DNA from: Gonium pectorale
Lineage: Eukaryota > Chlorophyta > Chlorophyceae > Chlamydomonadales > Volvocaceae
Direction: 5' to 3'
DNA length: 46,543 nt
NCBI GenBank assembly: GCA_001584585.1
Contig: LSYV01000021.1
Location: 1,076,821-1,123,363, forward strand
The notes beneath the pieces are model-generated. The model ran no database searches. It worked only from the letters and a program-made list of their open reading frames with translations, and had not been told where the DNA came from. A program made the position numbers and the translations under genes. Positions 41,691 to 46,543 of this stretch are shown here, piece after piece (position 1 is the first letter of the stretch; each line of letters opens with the position of its first letter).

Positions 41691-42615
41691 AGTTGCTCAA
41701 ACTTGCGCGCGCCCAGGCGTGGACTTTAGCCTCCAGGGGGTGGGCTAACAAGCTCTGGGTTGATACGAAACAAGTGTTGGTGGTGGCGACGAGGGGCCCA
41801 TCCATGGCTGCCGCGCATGTGCAGGCGTATTCCAAAGGAGCGCCTTAGCGGGCGTGGACACGGCAGCCGTGAGGTGTCGAGGAGTGAAGTAATGCTGGGG
41901 ATAAGCTGTTGTGCGGCGCGAAGCTCGTTTCGGGGCGGCGAGATGGAGTGGGTAATATGTGCAAGATACGTGGCTGGTTTCGAGAGTAGGTAACTCTCCA
42001 CAGTAAAAGCCACCTTGATAATGCAGGTGAGACAGGGTCGCGGAGTCGCTTTCGTGGCTGCCGTGCCTACGGCGGAGCGGTGACAAATGTTACCAAAGCA
42101 TCACGAGTCGCCCTTTGCTCTCTGCACATACATACACATGTATCTATTTTTATATGTGTTCGTTTTCTATGGGGAGTTTCCTGGAAGTCCTTTGCTTCCG
42201 GCCCAGCCGGCCCCGACAAGGGACGCACACGGCGAGCAATATCAGCTACCAACTCTCTCTTCCGGAGTCAAAGCTATGCAATGGAAGCTTGGAGCACGAT
42301 ATGGTCAAGGTTGGTGTGCTTCCAGCAAAGGCTTGCAGAAGCCCGTTCAATTATCAAACTTTATTTAATCACAAGTTAACTGCATGGCTTCCTGCGCCAA
42401 GGGCCAGACCCCGTCCGGTTTTGCGTCATGTTTGCCTCCAGGTTCTTCTAGGTTTACTCTCGAGGCTTTTTGTAGCTGCCCTGCTGCTCGTTTTCCTTAC
42501 AAATTTGTATGAATATGCGGGGACGGGCAGTCCACCAGCGGCTTTTGGGGGTTGGAAGAAGCGGCACTGGCGACCATGAACTCGACGAGGACACGATTGC
42601 AAGCTGCGTGTGCAG

Positions 42616-45600
42616 CAGCGGGACGACCCGTCATCTCACCCCTTCGTATCTTCCCTGCTGCCGCCGCTGCCTCCGCAACAGCCGCAACAGCCGCCGGGAC
42701 CCGGTCCCGGAGCCGAGCCACGTGTCGGCGGTGTTGGGCCGTGCAGCGGCGTCGGCGTCGGCGAAGAGCCACCCCGGACCAAGCCAGCACCTGCCCATGC
42801 CGACACCCTGCTCCCCATCAAGGCACACACGCCGGAGTACGAGTACGAGATGACGCCTGGCACGTTCTGGAGCACCTTTCCCTTCCATCTGGTCTTGGAC
42901 GAGGGAGGCCGCATCCTCCAAGCCGGGCGCGTGCTGCAGCGCCTGTTTGGGTCGGACGTGGCCCCCGGGGCGGCCCTCACGGATGCGCTGCGCGTGTCCT
43001 GGGTGGACTGCCAGTCGCTGGAGGAGCGGACGGTGCTGCTGCGCAGGGGCAGCTCACCAGCTGGCTGGGGCACCAGCGGGGGCGGGGGCGGCGGCTGCGG
43101 TGTCGCAGGGGACCAAGCACCGAGGGCGCTGCCGGCGCCGCTCGCATGGACCAACAGCCAGCAGCTTCTCCAGCAGCAGGAGCGCCAGTTCAAAGCGCTG
43201 CTGGAGCAACACCGGAAACGGCTGTCGGAAGGCAACTCTCACCAGGGCGGCGGCGGGTGGAGCGAGGGCCTGTCCTCCCTATTGCCGCCAGCGGGGGCCA
43301 GCACGACCGCTCTGCCTTCCAGCGGAAGAGAGCGCTCGTCACTGCCGCTCCCATCGTCACTACAGAAGTCACTGCCACTGCAGGATCCTAGGTCGTTGCT
43401 GCCAGCGTCGTCCCAGCCGTCGCCGCTGCCGCTAGCCTCGCCCTCGTCATCGTGCCAGTGTTGGCTGGACAGCCGTGCGGCAGCGCCGCCCCCTTGGGGA
43501 GGGCTCGCTGCGCGGGGATGCGACGATGCACTGCGCTGTCAAGCCGGCTGCCCACAGCAGCCCCGTCAGTCGCCCAAGCGTCACGAGGAGGAGCGAGAAG
43601 TAAAGGGCGAGCAGCGGCGGAAGGGCGAGCAGCGGCGGGAGCCAGCGGGGTTGCGAGACGAAGAGGCGACGGTGGAGGTGGAGGCGACGCTGTCGCGGGG
43701 GCTCGCCGAGGCGTCGTGCCCAACGTCCGCCACCGCTGAGCGCGGCTCGCCAGCTGCCGTTTTGGTGCAGGGCCCGTCACCGGTTGGAGGGAGCGAGGCA
43801 GTAGCAGCGGCGGCAGCACCGACACACGGTGCTGGCGGGATCACGCCGGCGGCCCCTGCTCGTTGCGGCAGCGGCCCTCGCCCCCCACCCATCCGCCTTC
43901 CGTGTGGTAGCTCAGCCGCCCAGGATGCGCCGCGCGGCTTGGGAAGCAGCCCGCTAGGCGCGACCTCACCCGGAACACCGTCACCGGATGCGGCGGCGGG
44001 GTTCCACGAGTCCCGCCTGGTCTCGCCGCGGGAGGGTTGCTGGGAGGACGTTGCTGCTGGCCTTCAGCGCCGGGGCGGCAACGCGGCGTGCTCGTTGCGG
44101 GTGGGTTGCGGGCGATTGCGTGCTGGGACCTGGGTCGGACCGCAAGTCCCGCAGTGTGTGGCATGTGGCGCGCCAAATGCAAAACATAAAAGCGCAGCGC
44201 GCTCTTGCGTGTGCGGGGCTGGTCTAGTGCGTTGCCGCGTGCATCTGCTCCCCAATTGCAGTGTTTCGCATCTGCGGAAGCCTGGCCTTGGCAAAAAAAA
44301 ACCGCCGCGTATGCACGGCGTGTGTACGTCTTGCGCAAGCCTGGACAGGCCATGCGGGAACAAACGCGGGACACTGGGCGTTGGGTGGCCATAGTGCTTT
44401 ACGTGAAACACCTGCGTGCATCTGATCAGTAAATTCGACATCCGACTGCCACATCTGTGTACGTTGTCGGTCTGATAAGGGTCGAACGGGGCGACTGCCC
44501 TGCCTTGCCTTTGGCTCATTCCTGGGCAGGCGCGCAGCAGCGGCTTGGAGCTGAAGGGACGGCTTTCGAGGACCCAGATGCCCGTGAGCACGGGAGCGCT
44601 GGGCAGGGGTAGGGGTGGGCGGGCGCACGGGATTTCATGGTGCCGGGGCGTGGTGCCGGGCAGGGACCCGACGCTGGGACGTGCGCAATGGGGTCAAAAC
44701 CAAGACCGCACGTCACTGAGGTCGGAGGCGATGTGAGCTGCTGCTGTTATATGAACGGGGGGCCCAGGGCGTTGCCCAGGGCGCGAGACGGAACGCAGCG
44801 GCCATGCAGCTGGGACAGGGAGGTCGCTTTGCGTTGATGTGGGCTCACGGTACGGTACTATTTGGCTTTGGTACCGGTATTGGGGCGTTGCTGACCGTGG
44901 TGCGCTGGTAACCTTGACCGCCTCACGGACGTTCGTCACGGGCGGACGCCGACAATCAAGCAATCAAAATCAACCCCGCAAGCCCACCCACATCCGCAGG
45001 ACGGCCGGCCCGCGCTGCTGTTCCTGGGCTCCCCCGTGGTGGCCGACCTGGAGCACATGACCTCCCACGGGCTGTACCTGTACGACATACCGCTACACGA
45101 CATGAGCCGGGATCTGGTGCTGCTGGCGGAGCAGCGGCAGGTGGGGCGGGCCGCTCTGTCTTCACCAGTACGGAGTGTCGGCGGACGCTGAAGAGGAGGG
45201 ACGCGTGGTCACAACAAAGCTGCGAGGCGTGCTGGCTGGGGTCAGAAATTGGCAAAGACGTTCTCACTAAGGGGGTCGTGCTGGCTGGGGGGAGCGCTTC
45301 GACGGTGTCGCATGCGCGCTGATGCTGGGGCACTGCGCTGCCGGCGGAACGGCGGCAGATGCCAGGATCGGCTTTGTCAGTCCGTATCTACGGAGTTGGA
45401 GCGTTGTGACAGGTTTGGAGAAAACTTACGGTAACCTGACCTCAGCTGGCGAGGATGGGGGTGGGGCGTTTCCCTCCCAACTCCTCCCTTGGCCCCGCTG
45501 CGTCTATCATCGTCTGTGCGCGCAGGCCGAGGCTGAGCTGCGCGAGCGTTACGAGAAGCTGGCCACAGAGCTGCAGGTGCGTGCGCATACTGCATTTGTT

Positions 45601-46466
45601 GTACGGGCTGTACGGCCTTGTGTGGGCAGGCGCGGGCAAGGAGTACGAGAGGGATGGTGGGCATAGCCGAGCGGCGTGGACTGTGGTTAAATGGCTTGCT
45701 ACGCTGCCACCTGCGAGCGTTGCGGCGGAAGGACCGAGTACAAAACAGCCATCCGGCATCGTACCTGCTGCTTCTGTCGTATCTGCTGGTCAAAATCAAG
45801 TATATCTCGACTGAAGCCACTTGTGACTGCCCACCTGATACATATGTAGTGTTGTCAGCTGGCAGGTTGCACGATGCAGGGGGCCCGCGGGCCGGGCAGC
45901 TCTGTCGCTGCGGTGCGGTCAGCGGCCGCCCATAGCTCTCGCCTGCCCCGTGCTGCGGCCCCGCCCCCCTCCCCGCCTCGCTGCGGGCAACCCGTAACCC
46001 ATCTTGAATCTCTGATACCTGGTAACCCCCGCCAGGCCGCCAACGCGCGGCTGCAGCTGGTCACCCGCTGGCTGGACGAGGAGCGGCGGCGCAGCGACGG
46101 GCTGCTGTACCGCATGCTGCCCGCCGACATCGCGGCCGACCTGCGGGAGGGGCGCCGCGTGGAGGCCATCCACTACCCCGAGGTCACGGTGCTCTTCTGC
46201 GGTGTGTCCGCGTCCATGACAGGGTGTGGGGCGGGCGGGGTGGGGGATGCAGGGCGACTGGGTGTCGGAGCGGGCGGCGTTTGGGGCGGGGCAGGCGGGA
46301 CCTGGAGAGCAGCGGGGCGTCCAGCTTCAGTAGCATGGAATTGCAAACCGGAAGCGCCCGCCGCGCGCCCTCGCCCGCTGCCTGCAGACGTGGTCGGCTA
46401 CATGGTGGCTTCGTCCCTCTGCTCCAACGAGGCCATGTACGACATGCTCAACGAACTGTACGACAG
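42616..46466 (+). CDS. Guanylate cyclase with HNOBA domain, soluble type (5' and 3' incomplete)
   Basis: Exons joining in phase: 42616-44100 (start tentative, from a TGCAG acceptor), 44530-44583, 45000-45140, 45525-45575, 46036-46201 and 46388-46466, continuing past the right edge. HNOBA (the PAS-like domain of soluble guanylate cyclases) begins [19 protein letters not shown] (about 42864) and resumes after a long insert at LELKGRL, then [15 protein letters not shown] and [16 protein letters not shown] signalling coiled coil follows ([17 protein letters not shown]), then [17 protein letters not shown] and the catalytic-domain start VTVLFCDVVGYM, holding the first metal-binding Asp, and [10 protein letters not shown]. 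The product would be cGMP from GTP (or cAMP; the base-selecting residues are outside the window). About 345 Gln/Ser/Pro/Ala-rich residues interrupt HNOBA. No heme-binding HNOB domain is visible upstream, so NO sensing cannot be assumed. From memory, Chlamydomonas has many such CYG genes. Confidence 0.8.
45141..45524 (+). other. Intron of the guanylate cyclase gene with a short direct repeat
   Basis: 384-bp intron between the last HNOBA exon and the coiled-coil exon. GTGCTGGCTGGGG occurs twice (about 45229 and 45278). No coding block of the family is missing here. Confidence 0.6.
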
Positions 46467-46543
46467 GTGGGTCCGGCGCGGCCGGGACGCTTGCCAAACA
46501 CTCACGCTCGCGGGTCGGGTCTGGGATCCCGGCCAACGCAGCA

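Larger units (their letters stand above)
39382..42615. other. Intergenic region before the guanylate cyclase gene
   Basis: 3.2 kb with no intact gene I can support. It contains the 3' end of secreted paralogue 2, a palindrome at 39577, a CTG-repeat block (39994-40058) and a possible degenerate minus-strand coding stretch (41345-41690). The upstream exon(s) and promoter of the guanylate cyclase gene must also lie in its right part, but I could not identify a start codon that splices in frame. Confidence 0.4.

Noticed and set aside
42552..43391. 279-codon plus frame starting at a true ATG (42576)
   Set aside because: It overlaps the HNOBA reading in another frame and is Arg-rich without motifs; the frame with [12 protein letters not shown] is the real one.
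1..46543. tRNA, rRNA, CRISPR, prokaryotic operon or viral signals
   Set aside because: Looked for by eye on both strands; nothing convincing. Reverse transcriptase, transposase or capsid motifs were also not seen.

Overview
The window looks like nuclear DNA of a volvocalean green alga (Chlamydomonas/Volvox relatives). The evidence is very high GC, genes cut into many short exons by GT-AG introns of 100-600 bp, Ala/Gly/Gln-rich low-complexity inserts inside coding exons, microsatellites in introns, TGTAA-type polyadenylation signals, and a soluble-guanylate-cyclase-type gene of the kind expanded in these algae. Nothing prokaryotic (operons, Shine-Dalgarno sites, CRISPR) is present. Exon models were built by hand from splice-site phase and conserved motifs. 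Starts and ends marked tentative should be read that way.

Layout, left to right. (1) 555-1717, minus: 5' part of a plastid-targeted FAD oxidoreductase of the phytoene-desaturase/carotenoid-isomerase superfamily, running off the left edge. (2) 2032-12715, plus: a ~17-exon gene for a ~1,200-residue protein with several OB-fold-like segments, divergent from gene 1 across 314 bp. It contains a 20-N assembly gap. (3) 12973-16590, minus: a helical-repeat protein resembling organellar RNA-binding (FASTK/OPR-like) proteins, convergent with gene 2 and with an apparent frameshift. (4) 17904-22768, plus: an RPP40-like subunit of RNase P/MRP, with tandem duplications in two introns. (5) 23064-23228: a broken copy of the start of the next gene. 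(6) 24386-26011, plus: an intronless BTB/POZ protein with an NHL-like N-terminal region. (7, 8) 28422-32822 and 34665-39381, plus: two tandem nine-exon paralogues for secreted Cys-rich proteins of no family I recognise, with matching exon phases. (9) 42616 to the right edge, plus: a guanylate cyclase with an HNOBA domain, coiled coil and the start of the catalytic domain, but no visible heme (HNOB) domain.

The genes share no single pathway; this is an ordinary stretch of algal chromosome with independent transcription units. The least explained item is the tandem secreted pair. Also notable are a 12-bp palindrome (GACCC-N2-GGGTC) found at five places, a short dispersed repeat with three copies inside introns, and contig-end artefacts near the N gap.
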